64,000 nucleotides of DNA from Conexibacter arvalis (GTDB taxonomy: Bacteria > Actinomycetota > Thermoleophilia > Solirubrobacterales > Solirubrobacteraceae), in contig NZ_JACHNU010000005.1 in assembly GCF_014199525.1 (NCBI RefSeq), positions 124,001-188,000 of the forward strand, written 5' to 3'. The position numbers and the translations under genes were made by a program. The number at the start of each line of letters is the position of its first letter. The stretch's first letter is position 1. Below are positions 17,939-25,611 of this stretch, one piece after another. The notes beneath the pieces were generated by a model. It ran no database searches, was not told where the DNA came from, and saw only the letters and a program-made list of their open reading frames with translations.

Positions 17939-18361
17939 ATGGAGTTCAAGCTCGAGCTGATCGTCGTCCCGGTCTCGGACGTCGACGTGTCGAAGGCGTT
18001 CTACGTCGAGCAGGCCGGCTTCCAGCTCGACGTCGACCACAGCGCCGGGGAGGAGTTCCGCGTCGTCCAGCTGACGCCGCCCGGGTCCGCCTGCTCGATC
18101 ACGATCGGCAAGGGGATCCAGAGATCGCCGCCGGGCTCGGCACATGGGCTGCACCTCGTCGTGCGCGACATCGAGGCCGCGCGCTCGGAGCTCGTCGCAC
18201 GCGGCCTCGACGTCAGCGACTTCTTCCACTTCGGCCCGAGCGGGCAGACCAGCGGTCTCGATCCCGAGCGCCGCGACTACGGCACGTTCGCGACGTTCAG
18301 CGACCCGGACGGCAACAGCTGGCTGCTGCAGGAGGTCAGAAGAGCGGCCGTACGCGACTGA
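17939..18361 (+). CDS. VOC (glyoxalase/bleomycin resistance) family protein
   Basis: This 140-residue protein has the paired beta-alpha-beta-beta-beta modules of the VOC superfamily. The first covers about 1-60 (LELIVVPVSDVDVSKAFYVEQAGFQ), the second about 70-135 (HLVVRDIEAARSELVARG, ending FSDPDGNSWLLQE). The terminal DPDGN-x-W-x-L-x-E motif supplies a typical metal-ligand Glu. A strong AAGGAGG site lies 9 nt before the ATG. It stands alone. Family members range from lyases and dioxygenases to drug-binding proteins, so the role is open. Its 3' end overlaps the small convergent gene by 26 bp. Confidence 0.82.
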   Translation: MEFKLELIVVPVSDVDVSKAFYVEQAGFQLDVDHSAGEEFRVVQLTPPGSACSITIGKGIQRSPPGSAHGLHLVVRDIEAARSELVARGLDVSDFFHFGPSGQTSGLDPERRDYGTFATFSDPDGNSWLLQEVRRAAVRD

Positions 18362-18602
18362 CCGGGTCGCAGCTGAGCCGGGCGGCCTGCGTGACGCGCT
18401 GGAGGTCGTGCGCGGCGGCCTCCTCGCGGTCGAGCGCGGCGCGGTAGGCGGCGTGCGCTCCGGCGCGCTGGGCCGGGGCGGCGTCGCACCAGGCGTGGAA
18501 CGCCTCGTGGCAGAGCAGCTGGGCGGCCTGCCATGACTGGAAGACCTCGTCGATCAGGCGGGTGCCGATCGCGACGAGGTCGTCGGCGGTGGCGGCGGGC
18601 AT
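18336..18602 (-). CDS. Small hypothetical protein, 88 residues
   Basis: No family is recognised. The protein is mostly helical in character (DLVAIGTRLIDEVFQSWQAAQLLCHEAFHAWC), with heptad-like spacing of hydrophobics and a small His/Cys cluster (LLCHEAFHAWC). GAGGAG precedes the ATG by 5 nt, which is the main evidence that it is translated. It follows a second small gene by 9 bp, so the two probably form an operon. It overlaps the end of the VOC gene on the other strand. Confidence 0.6.
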   Translation of the reverse strand: MPAATADDLVAIGTRLIDEVFQSWQAAQLLCHEAFHAWCDAAPAQRAGAHAAYRAALDREEAAAHDLQRVTQAARLSCDPVSRVRPLF

Positions 18603-18611
18603 CGTCGCTCC

Positions 18612-18821
18612 TCAGCGGCCGTCGTCGGCGTCGCCGGTCGTCGGCTCGGGCGGACATCGCACGAGCGACGCGACGACGCGGTCGCGCTGGCTGGCGCGCT
18701 CCGCGCGGCTGCGCGTCCACGCCGTGCGCGCACCCGCGCCTCCGGTCCCGGTCGGCGTCTCCGCCCACCTCCGCGTCGGCCCGCGCGCCGTCTTCGGTTC
18801 GGTCTCCTCCATCGGATGCAT
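18612..18821 (-). CDS. Small basic hypothetical protein, 69 residues
   Basis: No family is recognised. It starts MHPMEETEPKTARGPTRRWAE and is rich in Thr, Arg and Glu, probably disordered. GGGAGG lies about 7 nt before the ATG, and the next small gene begins 9 bp after its stop. A longer in-frame reading exists but lacks a ribosome site. Coding status is moderate because high-GC DNA often has long open frames. Confidence 0.45.
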   Translation of the reverse strand: MHPMEETEPKTARGPTRRWAETPTGTGGAGARTAWTRSRAERASQRDRVVASLVRCPPEPTTGDADDGR

Positions 18822-18926
18822 GTTCCGACCTCCCGATCGGCTCGAAGTCCCGGGGGCAGGGGTCCCTCCGGGCCGGTCGCCAGACGTTGTAGAGGCGATG
18901 CCGTTACGCCAGCGTTTCACGGGCGC

Positions 18927-18955
18927 TTGTGGGCTCGTCGGCGATCGCCTACGGT
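18927..18955 (+). promoter_or_regulatory. Promoter of the GAF/winged-helix regulator
   Basis: TTGTGG (18927-18932) and TACGGT (18950-18955) are 17 bp apart. Transcription would begin near 18962, leaving a leader of about 13 nt that contains GGAGGAG before the GTG at 18975. Confidence 0.55.
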
Positions 18956-18974
18956 GGCCCGGAGGAGCACGGTT

Positions 18975-20489
18975 GTGAGTTCGTATCCGTGGCTGGCGCT
19001 CGACGCGGGAACGCCGCCGTCCGAACACGCTCGTCGACTACGGGCTGCATGGGAGCGTTTCCTGGACGTCGGTGACGCGCCTTACGTGCGCGAGCCGATC
19101 GCCGCGTCGTGGGCCCGGTCGCTGGCGGCGGGCGTCGACCCGCGGTGCGGCCGCGCGGCGCCGCTGGGCGCCGACCTCCACGAGGTCGCCGCCCGCTGGG
19201 AGGCCCATCCGCTCGCGACGGCGATGCCGCAGATCCGCGCGCTGCTCGGCCCGGTCGCGGGCGAGACGGCGCATCTGATCGCGGTCAGCGACGCCGACGG
19301 GCTGCTGCTGTGGGTCGCGGGCGAGCCGCGCGACCGCATCCGCGCCGCCGACGCGCTCAACTTCGCCGAGGGCGCGGTCTGGAGCGAGGGCGGGACGGGC
19401 ACGAACGCGATCGGCACCGCGATCGCGGCCGACCACGCCGTCCAGGTGTTCGCCGCCGAGCACTTCAACGAGCTGATCCAGGGCTGGACGTGCGCGGCGG
19501 CGCCGGTGCACGACCCCGACACGCGCGAGGTCGTCGGCGCGGTCGACCTCACGGGCCACATGAGCGCGGTCCATCCCTTCGCGTTCGCGTGCGCCGCGGT
19601 GACGGCCGAGGCGATCGAGTCGCATCTGCGCGGGCTCCTGCACGCGCGCGACGCGCGCCTGCGCTCGCGCTACGAGGAGCGGGTCGGCGGCACGCACGGG
19701 CCGTGCGCCCTGGTGACGCCGAGCGGGCGCGTGATCGGCGGCCGCGGCGCCTGGCCGGAGCGGGAGCGGCTGGAGATCGCGCCGGGCGGGGGCGAGCTGG
19801 TGCTCCCGTCGGGCGTGCGGGCGGTCGCCGAGCCGCTCGGCCGCGAGGAGGCGTTCCTCGTCCGCAGAGTCGACGCGATCCGGTCGGCCCACCGGCCGCT
19901 GCTGAAGCTGTGCATGCTCGGGCGCGACCAGGCCAGCGTCTCGGTCGCCGACCGCCCGCTGACGGTCAGCCGCCGCGACACCGAGATCCTCGCGCTGCTG
20001 ATCGCGAGTCCGGCCGGGATGACGAGCGAGGAGCTGGCCGCCGACCTGTACGGCGACGACGGACAGCCCGGCACCGCGCGCGTGCAGATCCACCGGCTGC
20101 GCAGAGCGCTCGGGCGGTGGATCGACACCGACCCGTATCGCCTGACGACGGCGGTCGAGTCCGACGTCGCGCGCGTGCAGGGGCTGCTCGACCGCGGCGC
20201 CGTGCGCGACGCGGCCGAGCGCTACGACGGCCCGCTGCTGCCGCGCTCGGAGGCGCCCGGGGTCCGGCGCGAGCGGGAGCGGCTGGAGAGCTGGCTGCGC
20301 CAGGCGGTGATGACCGCGGAGGAGCCGGAGGCGCTGTGGGCCTGGGTCCAGACGCCGTCGGGCGAGGAGGAGATGCCGGCATGGAAGCGGCTGCTCGCCG
20401 ACCTCGACTTCGAGGACCCGCGCCGCGCCCTCGCCGCCGCCCGCGTCAACTCGCTGCGGGCGGCGTATCCGGGCGGGCGGGCCGGCTAG
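18975..20489 (+). CDS. GAF-domain sensor fused to a C-terminal winged-helix DNA-binding domain
   Basis: This is a 504-residue regulator. The N-terminal half resembles the sensory part of AcoR-type activators: a short helical lead (about 20-60) and a GAF domain (about 70-215, with WSEGGTGTNAIGTAI and WTCAAAPVHDPDTREVVGAVDLTG). It lacks the sigma-54 AAA+ module. Instead, about residues 330-400 hold a SARP/OmpR-like winged helix (LTVSRRDTEILALLI, then ARVQIHRLRRALG), then a helical tail. GTG at 18975 follows GGAGGAG. The ligand and targets are unknown; relatives often sit beside aldehyde or alcohol dehydrogenase genes, which are absent here. It is convergent with a crotonase and shares 3 bp with it. 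Confidence 0.78.
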   Translation: MSSYPWLALDAGTPPSEHARRLRAAWERFLDVGDAPYVREPIAASWARSLAAGVDPRCGRAAPLGADLHEVAARWEAHPLATAMPQIRALLGPVAGETAHLIAVSDADGLLLWVAGEPRDRIRAADALNFAEGAVWSEGGTGTNAIGTAIAADHAVQVFAAEHFNELIQGWTCAAAPVHDPDTREVVGAVDLTGHMSAVHPFAFACAAVTAEAIESHLRGLLHARDARLRSRYEERVGGTHGPCALVTPSGRVIGGRGAWPERERLEIAPGGGELVLPSGVRAVAEPLGREEAFLVRRVDAIRSAHRPLLKLCMLGRDQASVSVADRPLTVSRRDTEILALLIASPAGMTSEELAADLYGDDGQPGTARVQIHRLRRALGRWIDTDPYRLTTAVESDVARVQGLLDRGAVRDAAERYDGPLLPRSEAPGVRRERERLESWLRQAVMTAEEPEALWAWVQTPSGEEEMPAWKRLLADLDFEDPRRALAAARVNSLRAAYPGGRAG

Positions 20490-21202
20490 CCGGAGGCCTG
20501 CGCGGCGAGCAGGCGGTCGACCGTCACCTCGGCGGCGATCGCCTCGCGCACGGCGCTCAGCGCCTCCGCACGGGCGCGCAGCTTCGTCGCCGCGTGCGCG
20601 GCCGGGCTCAGCTGCGCGAGCGTGGCGGCCGTCTCGTGCGCGGCGGCGTCGAGCTCGGCGGGCGCGACGACCTGGTCGAGGAAGCCGGCCGCGACCGCCG
20701 CGCGCGGCTCGTACAGCGTCGCGCTGACGACCGCGCGGTCGAAGTGGGCGGGGGCGAGCCGCTGGCGCGCCAGCTCGATCGCCCACGCCGGGACGGTGAT
20801 GCCGATCTGCACCTCGTTGAGCCCGATCCGGAAGGGGCCCTCGGCGCCGATGCGGGCGTCGGCGGCGAGCAGGAAGAACGAGCCGGCCGCGATCGCGTGG
20901 CCGCTGCAGGCGACGACCACCGGCGTCGGGAAGGCGAGGACCCGCTCGGCGAGCGTCGCCCCGAGCCGCACCATCTCCAGCGCCTGCCGCTCGTCGCCGG
21001 AGGCGAAGACGCCGAGGTCGAAGCCGGCCGAGAAGCGGCCTTCGCGGCCTTTCAGCACGACCACCGCCTCGTCGCGCTCGGCTTGGTCGAGCGCCTCGTG
21101 GAGCGTGCGCAGCATCGCGATCGACAGCGCGTTCGCCTTGCCGTCGTCGAGCGCCACGGTCGCGATCCGCCCTTCGAGCGCGTAGGTCGCCAACTCGGTC
21201 AT
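20486..21202 (-). CDS. Crotonase (enoyl-CoA hydratase/isomerase) family protein, probable isomerase type
   Basis: This 238-residue crotonase has the oxyanion segment RFSAGFDLG (57-64) and the second loop GHAIAAGSFFLLAAD (101-115). The first catalytic Glu of true hydratases (Glu144 in the rat enzyme) is replaced here by Phe. The second Glu remains at Glu130 (GLNEVQIG). One-Glu crotonases are often delta3,delta2-enoyl-CoA isomerases, so that role is favoured by inference. GGGAG precedes the ATG. The gene is divergent from a TetR regulator with a good dyad between them. Confidence 0.82.
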   Translation of the reverse strand: MTELATYALEGRIATVALDDGKANALSIAMLRTLHEALDQAERDEAVVVLKGREGRFSAGFDLGVFASGDERQALEMVRLGATLAERVLAFPTPVVVACSGHAIAAGSFFLLAADARIGAEGPFRIGLNEVQIGITVPAWAIELARQRLAPAHFDRAVVSATLYEPRAAVAAGFLDQVVAPAELDAAAHETAATLAQLSPAAHAATKLRARAEALSAVREAIAAEVTVDRLLAAQASG

Positions 21203-21247
21203 CGTCGTCTCCCATCGGGTGTCGGGCTTGTCGGCAGAGTAAACGTA

Positions 21248-21267
21248 ACACTGTTCCGAAACAATGT
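21248..21267. promoter_or_regulatory. 20-bp operator-like dyad between crotonase and TetR genes
   Basis: ACACTGTTCC followed directly by GAAACAATGT forms a 20-bp palindrome with 8 of 10 matched pairs. A partial repeat (CACGAAACAG) follows at 21269-21278. It lies upstream of both divergent genes, and the TetR -10 box TAGGAT is at 21281-21286. It is the probable TetR binding site. Confidence 0.6.
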
Positions 21268-21295
21268 CACGAAACAGCGGTAGGATTCGCGGCCG

Positions 21296-21889
21296 ATGCC
21301 CCGCCCGAAGACCCGGACCCCCGAGCTGCGCGACCGCGTGCTGGCCGTCGCGATCGAGCTGCTTTCGCGGGAGGGCGCGGGCGCGCTGACCGCGCGTGCC
21401 GTCGCGCAGGGCGCCGGGACCTCGACGCCCGCCGTCTACGAGCTGTTCGGCGACAAGGGCGGCCTCGTGCGCGCCGTCTTCTTCGAGGGCTTCCGCCGGC
21501 TCCACCGCCGGCTGCGGGCGCTGCCCGAGAGCGGCGACCCGCGCGCCGACCTCGTCGCGCTCGCCGCCGGCTACCGCGCCTTCGTCGTCGAGAATCCGAT
21601 CCTGGCCGAGGTGATGCTGTCGCGGCCGTTCACCGACTTCTCGCCGGGGCCGGAGGAGGCCGGGGCGAGCGGCTCGGTGCGGACGCTGATCGTCGAGCGC
21701 GTCAACCGGGCGATCGAGGCCGGCGCGATCGCCGGCGATCCGATCGACGTCGCGCACACGCTGGTCGCGCTCGTGCAAGGGCTCGCGGCCGCCGAGAACG
21801 GGCAGCGGCTCGGCACGACGCCGGCCTCGGTCGACCGCCGCTGGGCGCTTGCCGTCGAGGCGCTGCTCGACGGGCTCGCGGCGACGTAG
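21296..21889 (+). CDS. TetR family transcriptional regulator
   Basis: This is a 197-residue repressor. The N-terminal helix-turn-helix covers about residues 8-55 (VLAVAIELLSREGAGALTAR, then STPAVYELFGDKGGLVRAVF). The all-helical ligand domain follows and resembles TetR_C_33-type proteins with a WHG-like segment. The ATG follows the -10 box TAGGAT by 9 nt, so the message is nearly leaderless. It is divergent from the crotonase and probably represses it; an acyl-CoA or fatty acid is a reasonable effector. Confidence 0.87.
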   Translation: MPRPKTRTPELRDRVLAVAIELLSREGAGALTARAVAQGAGTSTPAVYELFGDKGGLVRAVFFEGFRRLHRRLRALPESGDPRADLVALAAGYRAFVVENPILAEVMLSRPFTDFSPGPEEAGASGSVRTLIVERVNRAIEAGAIAGDPIDVAHTLVALVQGLAAAENGQRLGTTPASVDRRWALAVEALLDGLAAT

Positions 21890-21956
21890 ATGGACCGCCG
21901 CGGCGCGCCGCGATTGGCCCTTTCGCACGATCGTCGGGGGCGTTACGTTCGGCTCC

Positions 21957-22205
21957 ATGGCGACGCCGGACCTCAGCGGCCTGGGGATCGCGCTCGCCGC
22001 CTCCGTGCGCTGGGCGGCGCTGCGCGCCGGCGCGCTCGCCGCGGCGACGGCGGCCGTCGGCTTCCACGCCGTCAACCACTGGGTCGACCTCGGCGCCGAG
22101 GAACCCGGCACCCACGCCGGCGTGATCGGCGCGCTGTCGCAGACCTCGCTGGCGATCGTCTGCGCCGTCCTGCTCGTCGTCGTCATCCGCCAGCACCCGC
22201 GCTGA
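21957..22205 (+). CDS. Small membrane protein, 82 residues
   Basis: No named family is recognised. There are two hydrophobic stretches: about residues 14-38 (rich in Ala, with GFHAVNHWVDLG at its end) and about 50-76 (ALSQTSLAIVCAVLLVVVI). That suggests a two-pass membrane protein with a conserved-looking His-x3-His-Trp loop between. TACGTT (21944-21949) ends 7 nt before the ATG, the leaderless spacing seen throughout the window. Resembles parts of DUF2238/DoxX-like small proteins only loosely. Confidence 0.68.
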   Translation: MATPDLSGLGIALAASVRWAALRAGALAAATAAVGFHAVNHWVDLGAEEPGTHAGVIGALSQTSLAIVCAVLLVVVIRQHPR

Positions 22206-22272
22206 CCGGCGCGGCGACGTGCGCTCAAGCGGTGCATGCCGGCCGCGCCGCGCTGCCGTCGGAAGCCCGCGC

Positions 22273-22278
22273 TACGGT
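22273..22278 (+). promoter_or_regulatory. -10 box TACGGT of the LigD-type polymerase gene
   Basis: TACGGT ends 7 nt before the GTG at 22286. The alternative in-frame GTG at 22277 overlaps this box and is rejected. Confidence 0.5.
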
Positions 22279-22285
22279 GAGCAGC

Positions 22286-23260
22286 GTGGAACCGAGAGCG
22301 GGCGACGAGCGGCGCGGCGCCGTCGAGCTGACCAACCTCGACCAGCCGCTGTTCGACGGCGCCGAGGCGACGAAGGGCGACCTCGTCGACTACCTCGACA
22401 GCGTCGCCGAGCGGCTGATCGGCGAGCTGCGCGGCCGCCCGCTCTCGGTGATGCGGGCGCTGCGCGGCCGCAAGCCGTTCATGCAGAAGAACGTCCCCAG
22501 AAACGTCCCGCCGTGGGTCGAGACGGTCGCGATCTGGGCCGAGGCGTCGAAGCGCGAGGTCGTCTACGCGCTCTGCGACGACCGCGAGACGCTGCGCTGG
22601 TTCGCCAACCAGCGCGCGGTCGAGTACCACCCGACGCTCGTCCGCCTCGACCTGCCCGACCATCCGCAGACCCACCTCGTGCTCGACCTCGACCCGCCGG
22701 CGGGCGCGCCGTTCGCCGCCGTCGTCGAGACGGCGCGGCTCGTGCGCCGGGCGCTCGCGGAGGCGGGGCTCGCCGGCGCGGTCAAGACCAGCGGCGCGAA
22801 GGGCCTCCACGTCGTCGTCCCGATCGCGCAGCCGGCGACCGGCGAGGAGATCGCCGCCGCGACCCGCGCGCTGGCGGCGCGCGCCGAGCGGCTCGACCCC
22901 GCGACCGCGACGACCGCCTATGTGCTCGCCGACCGCGGCGGCAAGGTCTTCGTCGACGCGACCCGCGCCGGCGGCGCCACGGTCGTCGCCGCCTACAGCC
23001 CGCGGATCCGGCCCGGCACCACGGTCTCGTTCCCGGTCGCGTGGGACGAGCTCGAGCGGGTCGTCCCGTCGGACTTCACGATCCGCACCGTCCCGGCGCT
23101 GCTCGGCGACGGCGACCCGTGGGCCGCGCAGCTGCCCGCGCCGCAGCCGCTTCCGGGCGAGCTGGTCGAGGAGGGGCGCGCGATCCCGGTCGCCCGCGTC
23201 GCCGCGATGCACGAGGGCAAGCGCCGCGCCCGCGCGCGGCGCAAGGCCGAGGGCGGGTGA
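22286..23260 (+). CDS. Stand-alone LigD-type DNA polymerase/primase (NHEJ PrimPol) domain protein
   Basis: This 324-residue protein matches the polymerase domain of bacterial LigD, an archaeo-eukaryotic primase-type enzyme that fills ends during non-homologous end joining. The catalytic metal pair is in LVLDLDPP (Asp134 and Asp136). The conserved TSGAKGLHVVVPI stretch (about 168-180) supplies nucleotide-binding residues. No ligase or nuclease domain is attached, as in many actinobacteria where these are separate genes. No Ku or ligase gene lies nearby. A 9-bp hairpin follows the stop. Confidence 0.85.
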   Translation: MEPRAGDERRGAVELTNLDQPLFDGAEATKGDLVDYLDSVAERLIGELRGRPLSVMRALRGRKPFMQKNVPRNVPPWVETVAIWAEASKREVVYALCDDRETLRWFANQRAVEYHPTLVRLDLPDHPQTHLVLDLDPPAGAPFAAVVETARLVRRALAEAGLAGAVKTSGAKGLHVVVPIAQPATGEEIAAATRALAARAERLDPATATTAYVLADRGGKVFVDATRAGGATVVAAYSPRIRPGTTVSFPVAWDELERVVPSDFTIRTVPALLGDGDPWAAQLPAPQPLPGELVEEGRAIPVARVAAMHEGKRRARARRKAEGG

Positions 23261-23280
23261 GCGCCGGGCGCGGCGCCCGG
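23260..23280 (+). terminator. GC hairpin after the LigD-type gene
   Basis: GCCGGGCGC (23261-23269) pairs with GCGCCCGGC (23271-23279). The stem is short-looped but perfect, immediately after the stop, and would also serve the convergent gene. Confidence 0.55.
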
Positions 23281-23306
23281 CGTCCGTGCGCCCCGCGCGG
23301 CGGCGC

Positions 23307-25523
23307 TCACCCCGTGTATCTCGGCCGCGGACCGGGGCGGCGGATGCTCAGCACCGCGCTCGCTCTGTTGTTGCGCAGGTTCGGCTCGGCGGAGGAGGTC
23401 GAGACGGCGACGTGGTTGACGAGGCGGCCGCGCCGCGGCGCGATCGCGATCGCGGTCAGGACGACGCGTCTGCCCGGTCGCAGCGCGCGCACGTGGCAGG
23501 TGATCGGCCGTCTGCCGGTGTCGCACCGCCCGCGTGAGATGCGCACGCTGACGATCTCCCTGGCGCGCGGGCCGATCTCGACGCCCGAGACGTTGCGGGC
23601 TGTGTGGGGGCCGCGGTTGCTGACGACGATCGTGTAGCGGACGCGCTGGCCGGGCCGCGCGACCGGCGTCGAGACGCGCTTGGTGACGCGCAGGTCGGCG
23701 CGCGGTCGGTTGGCTCTGGCGAGCCCGAGCACGCCGCCCTGCGGCGGAACGGTCGCCGGCGGTGTCGGCGCGATCGGCGGGAAGACGATCGGCGGCTGCT
23801 CGGCGGTTGCTCTCATGCGGTTGGTGAAGGTGCAGTCGAGCACCGGCTCGCGGGCCGTCAGCGCGACGTCGATCCGGCCGCGCCCGCTGCCGACGGGAAC
23901 GCCGTTGCAGACGACGGACTCGATCGCCCACGAGCCGTCGGCCGCCGGCTCGGGGCCGGTCTCGACGATCGTGTAGTCGCCGAGCGGGAGGCCGGTCGTG
24001 TCGTCGCCGGTCGCGCGCACGGTCGTCCCGGGTGCGCGGGTCGTCGCCCGCTGCTGCCAGCTGCGCGAGAGGTCGTCGTCGCGCGTGACCTCGAAGCCGA
24101 ACGTGCCGACGCCGCCGACCGTCCGCTTGCCGATCCGGATCGCGCCGGCCGCTTGGAAGCGGTTGGTCAGCTGGCAGGCGCTGCCCTGGGCGTCCGCGAG
24201 CGTGATCGACACGGGCAATCCGGTGCCGCGCTCTTCGCCGTCGCAGACGATCGAGCTGAGCGACCAGCTGCCGGCCGCCGTCGCCTCGGGCACGGTCTCG
24301 TCGATCGCGTAGCTCCCGGGCGCCAGCGTCAGCGGCGGCGCCGCGACCGCGACGCCCGGCGCCTCGGTCCGGATCGTCTGGCGCTGCGTGGCGTCGCCTC
24401 CGCTGACGGCGAGACCGAAGCTGTCGACGGCCCCGAGCGTCAGCTTCGACAGCAGCAGCGTCGCCGCCGGTGGCGGCGCGAGCGCGTTGACGTACGTGCA
24501 CGTGACGGTGTCGCCGGCGGCCAGTCTGATGCTCGCCGCCGCGGTGGCGACGTCGGTCGCCGCGACGCTCTCGCCGGAGCTCGAGATGCACGACAGGTCG
24601 GTCAGCCGCCAGCCTGGCGGCTGCTCCTCGCGGATCGTCCACGGCTCGTCGCCGGCGCGGGTCGCGGCCCGGTAGAAGGTCGCCTCGCCGGACAGCCCGT
24701 GCGTCGCGCTGAGCGTGAAGTCCCGCGCGGGCGTGAAGGAGACGTTGCCGACGAAGCGGAAGCTCTGCGTCGCGCTCGCCTGCGGGTCGTCGACGACCTT
24801 CCGCACGACGATCGTGCCGCTCGTCGGCGGCGGCTTGACGTAGTAGGCGTAGCAGAAGACGTGCCGCGCGCCGCTCGGATAGCTGATCCACTCGACGTTG
24901 TCGCCGTTGTAGTTGTCGGTCGCGCAGCGCAGCGCGCCGAAGCCGTACTCGGAGGGATACGTCCGGTCGAGGACCGGATCGTCGGGCGTCCCGCCCTGCA
25001 GCCACAGCGAGCTGCCGGTCGCGGCGCGTCTCGCCTGCTCGCGCGTCAGCTCGATCGTGACCGCGCCGGCGAGGCTCTGGCCGGTCGGCTGGCCCGCGAC
25101 GTCGAGCAGCGGGGTGGCCGCTCTCGTGACGATGCGCGTGTCGAACGGGTCGACGACGCGCGCGAGCGCGCCCCACGGGCCGACGACCGCCCTGGTCGCG
25201 TAGCTGCGGCCGAGCGTGAAGCTCCAGTCCGGCAGCGGCGTGCAGCGCGCCTGGCCCAGCTGCTCCTTGAGCGGCTCGGTTGCCTCGCCGGCGACGTAGA
25301 GCGAGTCGGGACCGAGGTCGCGCAGGCTCTCCTGGATGTTGTTGCGCGCGCGGTTGGCGCTGATGTCGGGGTAGTCCGGGCACCAGCGCGCCGCGAAGGT
25401 GACGAGCCGCACCGGCTCCTGCGCGCTCGCCGCGGCGGCGCCGACCGCTCCGGCCGCCGCGACGGCGATCGCGAGCCAACCGGCCAGCACGACGACGGAT
25501 CCTGCCCGACCGCGAGATCCCAT
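23307..25523 (-). CDS. Secreted repeat protein with SpaA/prealbumin-like modules and a DUF11 domain
   Basis: This 738-residue protein has a signal peptide (GSVVVLAGWLAIAVAAAGAVG...ASAQ). A unique N-terminal region of about 200 residues has few Cys (WCPDYPD, ALRCATDN). Three similar modules start near SGTIVVRKVV, ATLLLSKLTLG and GAIRIGKRTVGG; each carries a YxI-x-E-type segment and a conserved Cys pair. They resemble SpaA/Cna-B-like folds. A Pro-rich linker and a DUF11 domain follow (ADLRVTKRVSTPVARPGQRVRYTIVVSN). There is no LPXTG or C-terminal membrane segment, so it is probably released. TAGACC lies 7 nt before the ATG. Adhesive or structural role is inference. Confidence 0.75.
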   Translation of the reverse strand: MGSRGRAGSVVVLAGWLAIAVAAAGAVGAAAASAQEPVRLVTFAARWCPDYPDISANRARNNIQESLRDLGPDSLYVAGEATEPLKEQLGQARCTPLPDWSFTLGRSYATRAVVGPWGALARVVDPFDTRIVTRAATPLLDVAGQPTGQSLAGAVTIELTREQARRAATGSSLWLQGGTPDDPVLDRTYPSEYGFGALRCATDNYNGDNVEWISYPSGARHVFCYAYYVKPPPTSGTIVVRKVVDDPQASATQSFRFVGNVSFTPARDFTLSATHGLSGEATFYRAATRAGDEPWTIREEQPPGWRLTDLSCISSSGESVAATDVATAAASIRLAAGDTVTCTYVNALAPPPAATLLLSKLTLGAVDSFGLAVSGGDATQRQTIRTEAPGVAVAAPPLTLAPGSYAIDETVPEATAAGSWSLSSIVCDGEERGTGLPVSITLADAQGSACQLTNRFQAAGAIRIGKRTVGGVGTFGFEVTRDDDLSRSWQQRATTRAPGTTVRATGDDTTGLPLGDYTIVETGPEPAADGSWAIESVVCNGVPVGSGRGRIDVALTAREPVLDCTFTNRMRATAEQPPIVFPPIAPTPPATVPPQGGVLGLARANRPRADLRVTKRVSTPVARPGQRVRYTIVVSNRGPHTARNVSGVEIGPRAREIVSVRISRGRCDTGRRPITCHVRALRPGRRVVLTAIAIAPRRGRLVNHVAVSTSSAEPNLRNNRASAVLSIRRPGPRPRYTG

Positions 25524-25611
25524 GTCCCGCGGTCTACCCGAAAGCGGTGCGACATTGACGCGGCGAGTCAGCCGCTCGACCTGTGCGGGCCGGTGCGGCG
25601 CCGGCGTCCGC

